Made by a program: the position numbers and the translations under genes
Shown here: one piece after another, positions 1 through 5,326 of the stretch
Layout of the letters: every line of letters begins with the position of its first letter
How positions within the stretch are numbered: position 1 is the first letter of the stretch
The notes under the pieces: generated by a model
Told to the model about the DNA's origin: nothing
What the model saw: only the letters and a program-made list of their open reading frames with translations
The model's database searches: none
Source: an uncultured Collinsella sp.
GTDB taxonomy: Bacteria > Actinomycetota > Coriobacteriia > Coriobacteriales > Coriobacteriaceae
DNA length: 5,460 bases
NCBI GenBank assembly: GCA_902468695.1
Contig: CABQZS010000077.1
Location: 1-5,460, forward strand
Reading direction: 5' to 3'

Positions 1-1
1 C

Positions 2-832
2 TCGACGCCGGCTAAAGGGTGGACAGACATTACTTCACAGTGCAAGGTCTCGATCGAGGGCAATGCCTTCACCGTGCGTACCGGCGACCTCATCGCCGCG
101 CTCGGCGGGGCCGACGCCTTCACCGCGGGCGCCCGCGTGGTCGCTGTCTACAATGCGCCGTTGGGGGCCAACTGCAATCGAGGCGCTGCCAAGGGCAACC
201 CCAACGAGGTCTATCTGCGTTACCCGCGCTCTCCCCTCGCCGACCAGTCCGGCGATGCCGGATTCAGCCGCACGCCGAGCGATGACGCGTGCGCCTACAC
301 CTGGGGACTCAGTCTGATCAAGCGCTCAAGCTCGGACGATAAACCGCTCGCGGGTGCCAAACTGCGCATCATCGATAACCGCGGGCGCATCCTAACGGCT
401 GACGGCTCGTGGTCGACGGATGCCGACGCATGCGTCACCACGGGCGCGGATGGCCATGTGGAATTGAGCGGTGTGGACGCGGGTGTCTACACCGTCGAGG
501 AGGTCGCGGCTCCCAAGGGCTACACCGCCTTTGAGGGTAAACGTACGGTGACGGTTACGGCCGAGGGCCTGGACGTTAAACAGGTGGCGGCCGCGAAGCC
601 CAAGGTGACCGTATCGGTCGAAAGCCCCCTACGGGTTGATGCCGCCGATGCCGGGACGGGTTTGATTGAACTGTCGGTGCTCAACACCCCAAGTAAAGAA
701 GCAAGTCGAGGCTTTATGCCCTCGACGGGAGATAGAACGTTGGTGCTGGTGGCGGTTTTGGCTGCCATCGGAGTGGCGGTTATTGTTGTCGCGCTCGTCA
801 TCAAGTGGGGAGGAGGTCGCCGTGAAAAATAA
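2..832 (+). CDS. Sortase-anchored pilin, 5'-truncated (D2 and Cna-B/SpaA domains, MPSTG anchor)
   Basis: The frame is open from base 2 to the TAA at 830-832, giving 276 residues; the true start lies before the window. A GTG at 74 is only an internal valine with no ribosome binding site. The first third resembles the end of a fimbrial isopeptide D2 domain: NPNEVYLRY (197-223) matches the conserved Asn-containing strand, although the usual YSNNP continuation is YPRSP here. A Cna-B/SpaA-like domain follows. Its candidate isopeptide lysine is in LIKRS (codon 320-322), the E-box glutamate is in YTVEEVAAPKGY (codon 500-502) and the partner Asn is in VLNTP (codon 683-685). The C-terminus has MPSTG (716-730), a hydrophobic helix and a basic tail ending GGGRREK, a sortase sorting signal with Met in place of Leu. 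Four cysteines (codons 41, 173, 290, 431) are unusual, because the mature part of the next pilin has none. By order and size it is probably a minor (basal or tip) pilin; that role is inferred. Confidence 0.88.
   Translation, partial: STPAKGWTDITSQCKVSIEGNAFTVRTGDLIAALGGADAFTAGARVVAVYNAPLGANCNRGAAKGNPNEVYLRYPRSPLADQSGDAGFSRTPSDDACAYTWGLSLIKRSSSDDKPLAGAKLRIIDNRGRILTADGSWSTDADACVTTGADGHVELSGVDAGVYTVEEVAAPKGYTAFEGKRTVTVTAEGLDVKQVAAAKPKVTVSVESPLRVDAADAGTGLIELSVLNTPSKEASRGFMPSTGDRTLVLVAVLAAIGVAVIVVALVIKWGGGRREK
716..802 (+). other. Cell-wall sorting signal MPSTG, membrane helix and basic tail
   Basis: MPSTG is encoded at 716-730. A run of about 20 Leu/Val/Ala/Ile residues and then a Lys and Arg-containing tail follow. 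This is the tripartite layout of sortase substrates. Met at position 1 differs from the LPLTG of the next gene, so the two proteins may be handled by different sortases or with different efficiency. Confidence 0.8.
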
Positions 833-836
833 TTGT

Positions 837-845
837 CCCCCCCCC
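837..845 (+). repeat. Homopolymeric tract of nine C
   Basis: Nine consecutive C residues start four bases after the stop codon of the first pilin gene. Tracts of this length are prone to slipped-strand length change. Slippage here cannot alter either pilin reading frame, because the tract lies between a stop codon at 832 and a start at 955. Any effect would be on RNA structure, termination or transcription of the second pilin gene. A G-rich stretch in the end of the first gene (807-816) could pair with it in RNA. Confidence 0.75.
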
Positions 846-883
846 TTGCTCAATGGCGTACTGCCTCCGTAGCGAGTGACGAG

Positions 884-899
884 CAGGTCTACCGACCTG
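884..899 (+). promoter_or_regulatory. Perfect 6-bp hairpin in the gap between the pilin genes
   Basis: CAGGTC (884-889) and GACCTG (894-899) are perfect inverted arms around a TACC loop. No T-run follows directly, so it is not a typical intrinsic terminator. The palindrome ATGATCAT (900-907) overlaps its downstream side. It may be an mRNA stability or processing element that separates expression of the two pilins, or a protein-binding site. The role is inferred; only the dyad is seen. I found no convincing -35/-10 pair in 833-954. Confidence 0.4.
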
Positions 900-942
900 A
901 TGATCATTGGTTTTGAAAAGTTACTAGAGAACCCTCCAAGAA

Positions 943-948
943 AGAGGA
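943..948 (+). promoter_or_regulatory. Ribosome binding site of the second pilin gene
   Basis: AGAGGA lies six bases before the ATG at 955. It fixes that start, which also begins a well-formed signal peptide. Confidence 0.85.
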
Positions 949-954
949 CCAAAC

Positions 955-2742
955 ATGAAGATAACCAAGAACATCGCCCGCCTGGCAGTAACCGCCGGAC
1001 TTACTGCAGCTTTGAGCTTCGGCGGTGTGATGGCGTCAGTGACCATGGCGTTTGCGGCTGAGGGCGCGACGACTGAGGCCAATAGCATTACCATCACGCA
1101 AAATGCAAATAACAAGGATGCCACTGATCCGAACAAAAAGACTCAGTTCGTTGCCTATCAAATTTTTAATGCCAAGGTGGACGATGAGAACGGCTCAGGC
1201 AGAAAAGTTGTTTCTGATGTCACATGGGCTATCGAAGATGTGCAAATCCAGAACCAGATTATTGACGCCATCAAGAAAAGCATTGAGAACGATCCATCCG
1301 AGTCACAGCTTCCCACCAAACCCACCGCGCAGAACGTTGCCGAATGGATGGCCGCAAATCTCCAGAGCGCTTCTGGGGTCGTAAATAATGGCGATCTGCT
1401 CGATAAGATTGCTGACTTGCTCAAGGGTACTACACCTACCAAGCCAAAGGGGGCTACTAGCGCTGCTTTCGCCGCGGATGGCCCAGTTTCTTTTGAGAAC
1501 TCTGGCTATTATCTCTTCCTGACGGACAATGGTTCTATCGGTGGTAAGGACAACTATTCTGGGCAGATGCAGACTGGCACCTCGCCGATCTTCGCTGTTG
1601 TGGGCGGCAGCGCTGTTGAGGTTGCCGAGAAGACTGGTATTCCTACGGTTACAAAGAAGATTAAGGACGACAAGCCCGGCAGCCATTGGGCCGACAAGGC
1701 TGACTCACAGGTTGGCCAGAATGTTCAATATCAGCTGACCGGCACCGTCGCCGAAAATGTAGCCTCGTTTAATACTTACTACTATGAGTTCTACGACGAA
1801 CTGTCTGCTGGCCTGATTGCCGACAAAGATTCGGTCCATGTTACGGTTTATGCGAACAACGAGGATACGAGTGGAACCGAGGTAAACCTTCCCGCGGGCG
1901 CGGTTGAATACAATACGACTGGCAACAATAATGTTCTGACGGTTAAGTTTAATGATTTGAAGGCTGTGACCGCCAAGACTGGTTCCTCTGCCATTGGCAT
2001 CACCAAGGACTCCAGGGTCGTCGTCACTTACTTAGCAAAACTCAATCCCGCGAAGATTGAGAAGGTTACCGTTGGCGGCAGAGGTAACGACAACGAAGTT
2101 AAGCTCATCTATTCCAACAATCCCATGAGCGGAGGAAAGGGTGAGTCTGTGCCCGATACCGTTCGCGATTACACCTACGCGCTTCAGCTTGTCAAGGAGG
2201 ATTTTGACGACAGCAGTACGAAGCTCAAGGACGTTGAGTTTACTATCAAGGCTACGGGCGCCGATGAGCTTGCATCTGGTACTGTGGGCACGCAGTTTGT
2301 TCAGGAGGACGGTTCGCTTGGCGGTACTGAACACAAGTTTAAAACCAATGAGAATGGTGAGATCAGCGTAACGGGCCTCGATGCTGGTATCTACACGGTG
2401 CACGAGGTGGAGAACAGTAACCCTGGCTACAACACGCTGCCCGACTTTACCTTCACCATTACTGCCGAGGGCCTTGATAAACTCGAGGGCGAGACGCTTG
2501 TTGGAAACGCTGCTCCGAATACGCTGAAGGTAACCGCGGAACAGAATGACTCCACTTTGGTTACCCCGTCAGTCAACGACGGCACCGTCACTCTCATCGT
2601 CAAGAACAAGAAGGGCTCCAATCTTCCCCTCACCGGCCTTAACGGCGTGACCTTCACTTGGATCGCTGGCGGCGCGGTGCTGTGCATTGGCGTGGCGCAT
2701 CTCATCCGTAGCCGTAAGCGCGACGACGGCTCTGAGGAGTAG
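955..2742 (+). CDS. LPLTG-anchored pilin, probable major (shaft) subunit
   Basis: 595 residues, complete. A signal peptide (basic MKITKNIAR, hydrophobic core, likely cut after AFA at 34) leads into an N-terminal domain. A fimbrial isopeptide D2 domain follows, roughly residues 226-392, with VTKKIKD (232-238), VTYLAKLNPAKI (357-368) and the conserved EVKLIYSNNP strand (381-390). A Cna-B/SpaA domain spans about 405-552: candidate isopeptide Lys414 (QLVKED), E-box Glu484 (GIYTVHEVE) and partner Asn551. The sorting signal is LPLTG (557-561), then a membrane helix and the tail RSRKRDDGSEE. Lys226 in VEVAEKTGIPTVTKK sits where the pilin-motif lysine (YPK in classic shaft pilins) normally lies, so it is the candidate for inter-subunit linkage; this is inferred by position. 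The only cysteine (577) is in the anchor helix. It follows another pilin gene by 122 bases and is closed by a terminator, so it ends the locus. Shaft identity is likely but not proven. Confidence 0.93.
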   Translation: MKITKNIARLAVTAGLTAALSFGGVMASVTMAFAAEGATTEANSITITQNANNKDATDPNKKTQFVAYQIFNAKVDDENGSGRKVVSDVTWAIEDVQIQNQIIDAIKKSIENDPSESQLPTKPTAQNVAEWMAANLQSASGVVNNGDLLDKIADLLKGTTPTKPKGATSAAFAADGPVSFENSGYYLFLTDNGSIGGKDNYSGQMQTGTSPIFAVVGGSAVEVAEKTGIPTVTKKIKDDKPGSHWADKADSQVGQNVQYQLTGTVAENVASFNTYYYEFYDELSAGLIADKDSVHVTVYANNEDTSGTEVNLPAGAVEYNTTGNNNVLTVKFNDLKAVTAKTGSSAIGITKDSRVVVTYLAKLNPAKIEKVTVGGRGNDNEVKLIYSNNPMSGGKGESVPDTVRDYTYALQLVKEDFDDSSTKLKDVEFTIKATGADELASGTVGTQFVQEDGSLGGTEHKFKTNENGEISVTGLDAGIYTVHEVENSNPGYNTLPDFTFTITAEGLDKLEGETLVGNAAPNTLKVTAEQNDSTLVTPSVNDGTVTLIVKNKKGSNLPLTGLNGVTFTWIAGGAVLCIGVAHLIRSRKRDDGSEE

Positions 2743-2776
2743 CTGTTCGTCTTAACTATCAATATGAGACATGAAA

Positions 2777-2821
2777 AAGCGGGGCGCCCAGTCGAATGTG
2801 ATCGGGTGCCCCGCTTCGTTT
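2777..2821. terminator. Bidirectional intrinsic terminator between convergent genes
   Basis: Arms 2777-2789 and 2804-2816 form a 13-bp GC-rich stem with one G-T wobble around a 14-base loop. On the plus strand it is followed by CGTTTG, a weak tail. On the minus strand it is followed by five T (2778-2774), a better tail. It lies 35 bases after the pilin stop codon and about 50 bases after the minus-strand gene that stops at 2868, so it can serve both. Confidence 0.8.
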
Positions 2822-2825
2822 GTGT

Positions 2826-2860
2826 ACCACCACAAAGGCGCCTGGCCCCTTTGTAGTGGT
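2826..2860. repeat. 13-bp imperfect inverted repeat downstream of the solenoid-protein gene
   Basis: Arms 2826-2838 and 2848-2860 pair at 12 of 13 positions around a 9-base loop. There is no T-run on either side, so it is not a standard intrinsic terminator, and a proper terminator already stands next to it. It begins seven bases past the stop codon at 2868 when read on the minus strand. It may be a dispersed intergenic palindrome of the REP type or a 3'-end stabilising structure; the sequence alone does not decide. Confidence 0.55.
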
Positions 2861-2867
2861 TTGGCGG

Positions 2868-4013
2868 CTAAGCGGTGGGGAGTCCTGGCGTGTTAGCCGG
2901 CTGTTGCGGTTTGAGGTGGGCGTTGTGCCAGATGATTTGGATGATGTAGCCGAGCATAAAGACAAAGGCCACGCCGCTGATGAAGCCGCCTACGAGGGGA
3001 AGCCCCGTGAGGGCGCCTGCGATTACGCCACCAACGGCTGCCATGGCGTAGCGGTTCTGGCTGTGTCCGACCATGCGTGCAATCGCGCATCCCGCAAAGG
3101 CACTCGACACCAACGCGATGCCGATAACGCCGCACAAGAGGGCTCCGGCAAGCGACAGGCCAGCGATAGAGATAATCAGCAGTAGGACGGCGGGGGCGAT
3201 AGCAATCGTACCCAGAAGACCGCTCACCCACAGGGGCGTGGGGCGCTGGTGGAGCATGCCGGCGGCGCTGGCGGTCGCGCGCGGAAAGACGAGCTCGAGC
3301 AGCAGAGCGACAAAGCAGGTCGAGAGTGCCGCGGCGACGATACCGCCGATGACATCGTTAGCGGTGGAAGTATCCTCGTTCTCGGTGCGGTCGATCTTGA
3401 GCGCACCGACCTCGGCTCCCGCGGCACGCTCGGGGTCCTCGGAGACGTGCGCGTTCACGGTGCCGGTGATGTGGGCGTTCTTGCCCAGGATGAGCTTGTC
3501 GGCCCAAACCTCGACATCGCCCTCGACGGTGCCATCGATGGTCACCGTGTCGCCCGCAAGCGCTGCCGACTTGGTAGAGCCGCGCAAGGCAACCGTCTCG
3601 CCTATCGCGTAAAAACAGTTGGCGGTGCTGTCGGAATTGAGCACAACGTGCTGACCGACGACCGTGACGCTGCCATCAACCGTGGTCTTGGCGATATCGA
3701 TAGTGCGTGCCGCCAAGCGGACGGCGCCGCCCACCGTGCAGTCGCGGATAGAGAAGGTATCGCCCGCGGCGATGATATCGCGGTCAATGGACGCATCGTC
3801 TAAGTTGAGGGCCTGGCCGGCCCAGTACAGGTCACCCTCGACGCCAGACGGATCGACGTCATTGTCGGTCGCAAGTACGTTTCCTGCGGTGTCCGTGCCG
3901 GCGAACGACGCCGTTGGAAGCACGGTGATCGCCAGCGCGATGAGCGCGAATAGGATGGTGATGCGGCCCCATGCTTTACGGCGCTGGGTCAACGGGAATT
4001 GATTGCAGGGCAT
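2868..4013 (-). CDS. Exported bactofilin-like (polymer-forming) beta-solenoid protein with C-terminal membrane helices
   Basis: 381 residues from the ATG at 4013, chosen because GAAGGA stands six bases upstream. A TTG at 4061 would add 16 residues without a ribosome binding site. Residues 1-38 look like a signal peptide: basic RRK, a hydrophobic core, and ASFA before the likely cut. Residues about 57-205 are a run of short repeated strands with spaced Gly, Val and Ile (for example GTVEGDVEVWADKLILG), typical of the bactofilin or polymer-forming cytoskeletal fold. An acidic, Thr-rich linker follows, then about five hydrophobic segments between 220 and 362, and a Pro-rich tail. Classical bactofilins are cytoplasmic. 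The signal peptide here places the solenoid outside the membrane, which suggests an envelope scaffold or sensor; that is inference. It is transcribed toward the pilus genes, 106 bases after the TRIC-like gene on the same strand, so the two may be cotranscribed. No enzyme motif is visible. Confidence 0.85.
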   Translation of the reverse strand: MPCNQFPLTQRRKAWGRITILFALIALAITVLPTASFAGTDTAGNVLATDNDVDPSGVEGDLYWAGQALNLDDASIDRDIIAAGDTFSIRDCTVGGAVRLAARTIDIAKTTVDGSVTVVGQHVVLNSDSTANCFYAIGETVALRGSTKSAALAGDTVTIDGTVEGDVEVWADKLILGKNAHITGTVNAHVSEDPERAAGAEVGALKIDRTENEDTSTANDVIGGIVAAALSTCFVALLLELVFPRATASAAGMLHQRPTPLWVSGLLGTIAIAPAVLLLIISIAGLSLAGALLCGVIGIALVSSAFAGCAIARMVGHSQNRYAMAAVGGVIAGALTGLPLVGGFISGVAFVFMLGYIIQIIWHNAHLKPQQPANTPGLPTA

Positions 4014-4019
4014 AGTGAA

Positions 4020-4025
4020 TCCTTC
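4020..4025 (-). promoter_or_regulatory. Ribosome binding site of the solenoid-protein gene
   Basis: GAAGGA on the minus strand lies six bases before the ATG at 4013. It decides for this start over the in-frame TTG at 4061. Confidence 0.8.
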
Positions 4026-4050
4026 GTTAGATACTCGGCATATATCTAAC
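4026..4050. promoter_or_regulatory. Perfect 8-bp inverted repeat abutting the ribosome binding site
   Basis: GTTAGATA (4026-4033) and TATCTAAC (4043-4050) are exact inverted copies separated by nine bases. The proximal arm ends at the base next to the GAAGGA ribosome binding site. It could be an operator for a dimeric repressor or an RNA hairpin limiting ribosome access. The palindrome GGGTACCC (4052-4059) lies next to it. I could not find a convincing -35/-10 pair around it. Confidence 0.5.
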
Positions 4051-4119
4051 AGGGTACCCAACGCGTGGGCGCTCTAAAAGAACCTCTCGGTTGCATTTCG
4101 AAGGGTTGTTCCGCACTGT

Positions 4120-4809
4120 CTACTTTTTACGGTGCAAGAAGCGCGCGATATCTTCTTCAGTGGGGCTTTTGATGTCAAAGCGCAGTGAGAGCCAGCGCAG
4201 ACCCATGGTCACGACAACGCATACGACCAACGCGACGACATTGCTGACCAAGCCACTCATAACGAGGCTTACATAGCTTGCCGATCCGGCGATGGCGGCG
4301 ATGGCATAAAAGTTAGTGCGTTGGAAAATGCCCGGAACCACGCCCATAAAGCCGTCGCGCAACATTCCGCCGCCCACCGCGGTGAAGAAGCCCATCATGA
4401 TGCACACCGCCGGCGCAAAGCCGTAGACTAGCGCCTTGTCTGCTCCAGTGGCGGCGTAGATGCCGACCGAGATGATGTCGAGCAGGGGAATGAGTTTTTC
4501 GGGTTTGTCGACGATTGCCGGGAAAATATAGATGATGGCTGCCGTGGCAATGGAAAGCGGGAGTGCCATCGGCTGGTTGAGGATGTAGACGTTGCCCACC
4601 TGCAGCGTCATATCGCGCAAAAGACCGCCGCCCAGACCGCAGACCACCGCGAGCGCGACCGCGCCCACCAGGTCGAGCTTGTGCTCGCGCGCAACCAGCA
4701 CACCCGAGATCGATGCAGCGACAACAGCGAACATCTCGAGCCAAAACGGAATAGCGACCATGGCATCCGATGCATGCGAGGTAATGGTCATAGCGGCGAC
4801 GACGGGCAA
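4120..4809 (-). CDS. TRIC-type/UPF0126 family membrane protein (YicG-like putative cation channel)
   Basis: 229 residues with about seven hydrophobic segments and two related halves. Each half carries the family's glycine motif: GLGGGLLRDM (58-67) and GGGMLRD (146-152). The family is now called trimeric intracellular cation channel proteins; bacterial members are inner-membrane homotrimers thought to conduct monovalent cations such as K+. The short cytoplasmic tail is basic (FLHRKK). The start is a TTG at 4809, supported by AAAGGA seven bases upstream. The ATG six codons later (4791) has no ribosome binding site, though it cannot be fully excluded. The length is normal for the family. It is the upstream member of a minus-strand pair with the solenoid-protein gene. 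Family assignment is firm; the transported ion here is not known. Confidence 0.9.
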   Translation of the reverse strand: MPVVAAMTITSHASDAMVAIPFWLEMFAVVAASISGVLVAREHKLDLVGAVALAVVCGLGGGLLRDMTLQVGNVYILNQPMALPLSIATAAIIYIFPAIVDKPEKLIPLLDIISVGIYAATGADKALVYGFAPAVCIMMGFFTAVGGGMLRDGFMGVVPGIFQRTNFYAIAAIAGSASYVSLVMSGLVSNVVALVVCVVVTMGLRWLSLRFDIKSPTEEDIARFLHRKK

Positions 4810-4816
4810 GATGGGG

Positions 4817-4822
4817 TCCTTT
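4817..4822 (-). promoter_or_regulatory. Ribosome binding site supporting a TTG start
   Basis: AAAGGA on the minus strand stands seven bases before the TTG at 4809. It is the reason for preferring this rare start over the ATG at 4791. A possible -10 box TACTAT (minus strand, 4856-4851) lies upstream, but I see no matching -35. Confidence 0.7.
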
Positions 4823-4923
4823 GAGTTACGGGTTTAGACAATGCCCGTACATAGTACATGTTCGACGCCGATTGCGACCCTATTGCTCGGCAAACGGTCG
4901 GGACTGGGTGCGGTCATAGGTTT

Positions 4924-4990
4924 CAAGTATGTGCATCAGCCTCCAAAGATATCGAAAAATATCGTTTTTGGAGGGTGGTGTACATGTTTG
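4924..4990 (+). ncRNA. Long imperfect hairpin, candidate structured RNA or palindromic repeat
   Basis: Bases 4924-4952 fold onto 4959-4990. I count 28 base pairs, four of them G-U on the plus strand, with one G-G mismatch (4939/4975), one 3-base bulge (4964-4966) and a 6-base loop (4953-4958). The core is CCTCCAAA against TTTGGAGG and GATAT against ATATC. On the minus strand the four wobble pairs would be C-A mismatches, so the fold is better as plus-strand RNA. No promoter is evident. It may be a small RNA, a leader structure, or a dispersed palindromic element. The interval 4823-4923 before it holds only the upstream region of the TRIC-like gene. Confidence 0.4.
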
Positions 4991-5046
4991 GGGATCTGGG
5001 TTGATGCTGAACGCGATGGGGGCGTGGCTGAATAGGAGGGATGTCC

Positions 5047-5071
5047 AAATTTTGAGCGGAGCTCAAAATTT
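5047..5071. repeat. Perfect 11-bp hairpin (first of three)
   Basis: AAATTTTGAGC (5047-5057) and GCTCAAAATTT (5061-5071) are exact inverted arms around a GGA loop. The arms are AT-rich on the outside, unlike the GC-rich surroundings. Confidence 0.75.
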
Positions 5072-5074
5072 ATC

Positions 5075-5094
5075 CGGTCGGCTTGCGCCGACCG
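5075..5094. repeat. Perfect 8-bp GC-rich hairpin (second of three)
   Basis: CGGTCGGC (5075-5082) and GCCGACCG (5087-5094) pair without mismatch around TTGC. It starts three bases after the first hairpin. Confidence 0.75.
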
Positions 5095-5104
5095 CGCTGC
5101 GCTA

Positions 5105-5130
5105 AAAACGCGCCACTGGCGCGTTTTCTT
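5105..5130. terminator. Perfect 10-bp hairpin with T-rich tail (third of three)
   Basis: AAAACGCGCC (5105-5114) and GGCGCGTTTT (5118-5127) pair exactly around a 3-base loop. The plus strand continues with CTTT. On the minus strand five T (5108-5104) accompany the stem. It has the form of an intrinsic terminator on both strands, yet no gene ends directly before it, so it may simply be part of the compound element. Confidence 0.55.
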
Positions 5131-5194
5131 TACGCTCCGCGCCCTGGCGGGTTCGAATCCCTCCTCCTCCACCGTATTTGCTTGTAAGGGACTC

Positions 5195-5226
5195 AAAACA
5201 AAAAAGCTCCCATTCTTGGGAGCTTT
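5195..5226 (-). terminator. Intrinsic terminator of the CW_7-protein gene
   Basis: AAAGCTCCC (5203-5211) and GGGAGCTTT (5218-5226) form a perfect 9-bp stem with a 6-base loop. Read on the minus strand it is followed by TTTGTTTTG, giving a run of six T across the stem base. It lies about 100 bases after the stop codon at 5327. On the plus strand the tail is only TTTCTC, so activity in that direction would be weaker. The bases between (5227-5326) show no gene. Confidence 0.8.
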
Positions 5227-5326
5227 CTCAACCAAAATGGCGGGCTACGTGCGAGTTAGCGCGAACACCTACGCCTACGGTCTACGCAGGGGCTTCGGCA
5301 TCCTCGTGGTGAACACCGGTCTATGA

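Larger units (their letters stand above)
5034..5174 (+). other. Compound element with tRNA-like ends and three internal hairpins
   Basis: The left end, GGAGGGATGTCC (5035-5046), resembles a tRNA-Ser acceptor strand plus the start of a D-arm. The right end has a T-arm core GGGTTCGAATCCC (5149-5161) and the acceptor-like CTCCTCC with A and CC (5164-5173). The two acceptor strands pair at 6 of 7 positions including one G-T. Alternatively, AGGAGGGAT (5034-5042) pairs perfectly with ATCCCTCCT (5157-5165). Between them lie three perfect hairpins. The span from the first acceptor base to the discriminator is 137 bases, against about 90 for a serine tRNA. No anticodon arm can be formed, so it is not a working tRNA. 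Candidates are a tRNA relic with an inserted repeat, an integrase attachment remnant, or a dispersed structured element. The region has no convincing protein gene on either strand. Confidence 0.45.

Noticed and set aside
2780..2860. CRISPR array
   Set aside because: The palindromes here are two different single inverted repeats, not direct repeats with regular spacers. No array is seen anywhere in the window.
2820..3185. Plus-strand open frame starting in the palindrome at 2826
   Set aside because: It is antisense to the solenoid-protein gene over most of its length and starts inside the inverted repeat. The minus-strand frame has a signal peptide, ribosome binding site and domain structure.
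3249..3803. Plus-strand open frame of 184 codons
   Set aside because: It is a shadow of the minus-strand solenoid-protein gene, caused by GC-rich codon bias, and has no family features.
4074..4092. Terminator after the TRIC-like gene
   Set aside because: On the minus strand AACC-GAGA-GGTT followed by CTTTT is seen, but the 4-bp stem is too weak to claim termination. Read-through into the next gene remains likely.
4313..4744. Second minus-strand frame inside the TRIC-like gene
   Set aside because: It is Arg- and Gly-rich out-of-frame translation. The overlapping frame shows the conserved glycine motifs and membrane helices.
4841..5035. Plus-strand open frame of 64 codons over the long hairpin
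   Set aside because: It consists of translated palindromic DNA, with no ribosome binding site or codon pattern of a real gene.
5035..5171. Functional tRNA-Ser gene
   Set aside because: Only the ends match. No anticodon stem-loop can be formed, the D-loop lacks GG, the T-stem has a C-T mismatch, and the length is about 45 bases too long.
4921..5200. tmRNA or another large known RNA
   Set aside because: The 3' end is tRNA-like, but there is no tag-peptide frame, the length is too short, and the 5' end does not pair as in tmRNA.
4936..5235. Minus-strand open frame of 99 codons containing VEEEGFEPAR
   Set aside because: That phrase is the usual product of translating the antisense of a tRNA T-arm and acceptor. 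The frame runs across the hairpins and through the terminator, has no ribosome binding site, and resembles no protein family I know.
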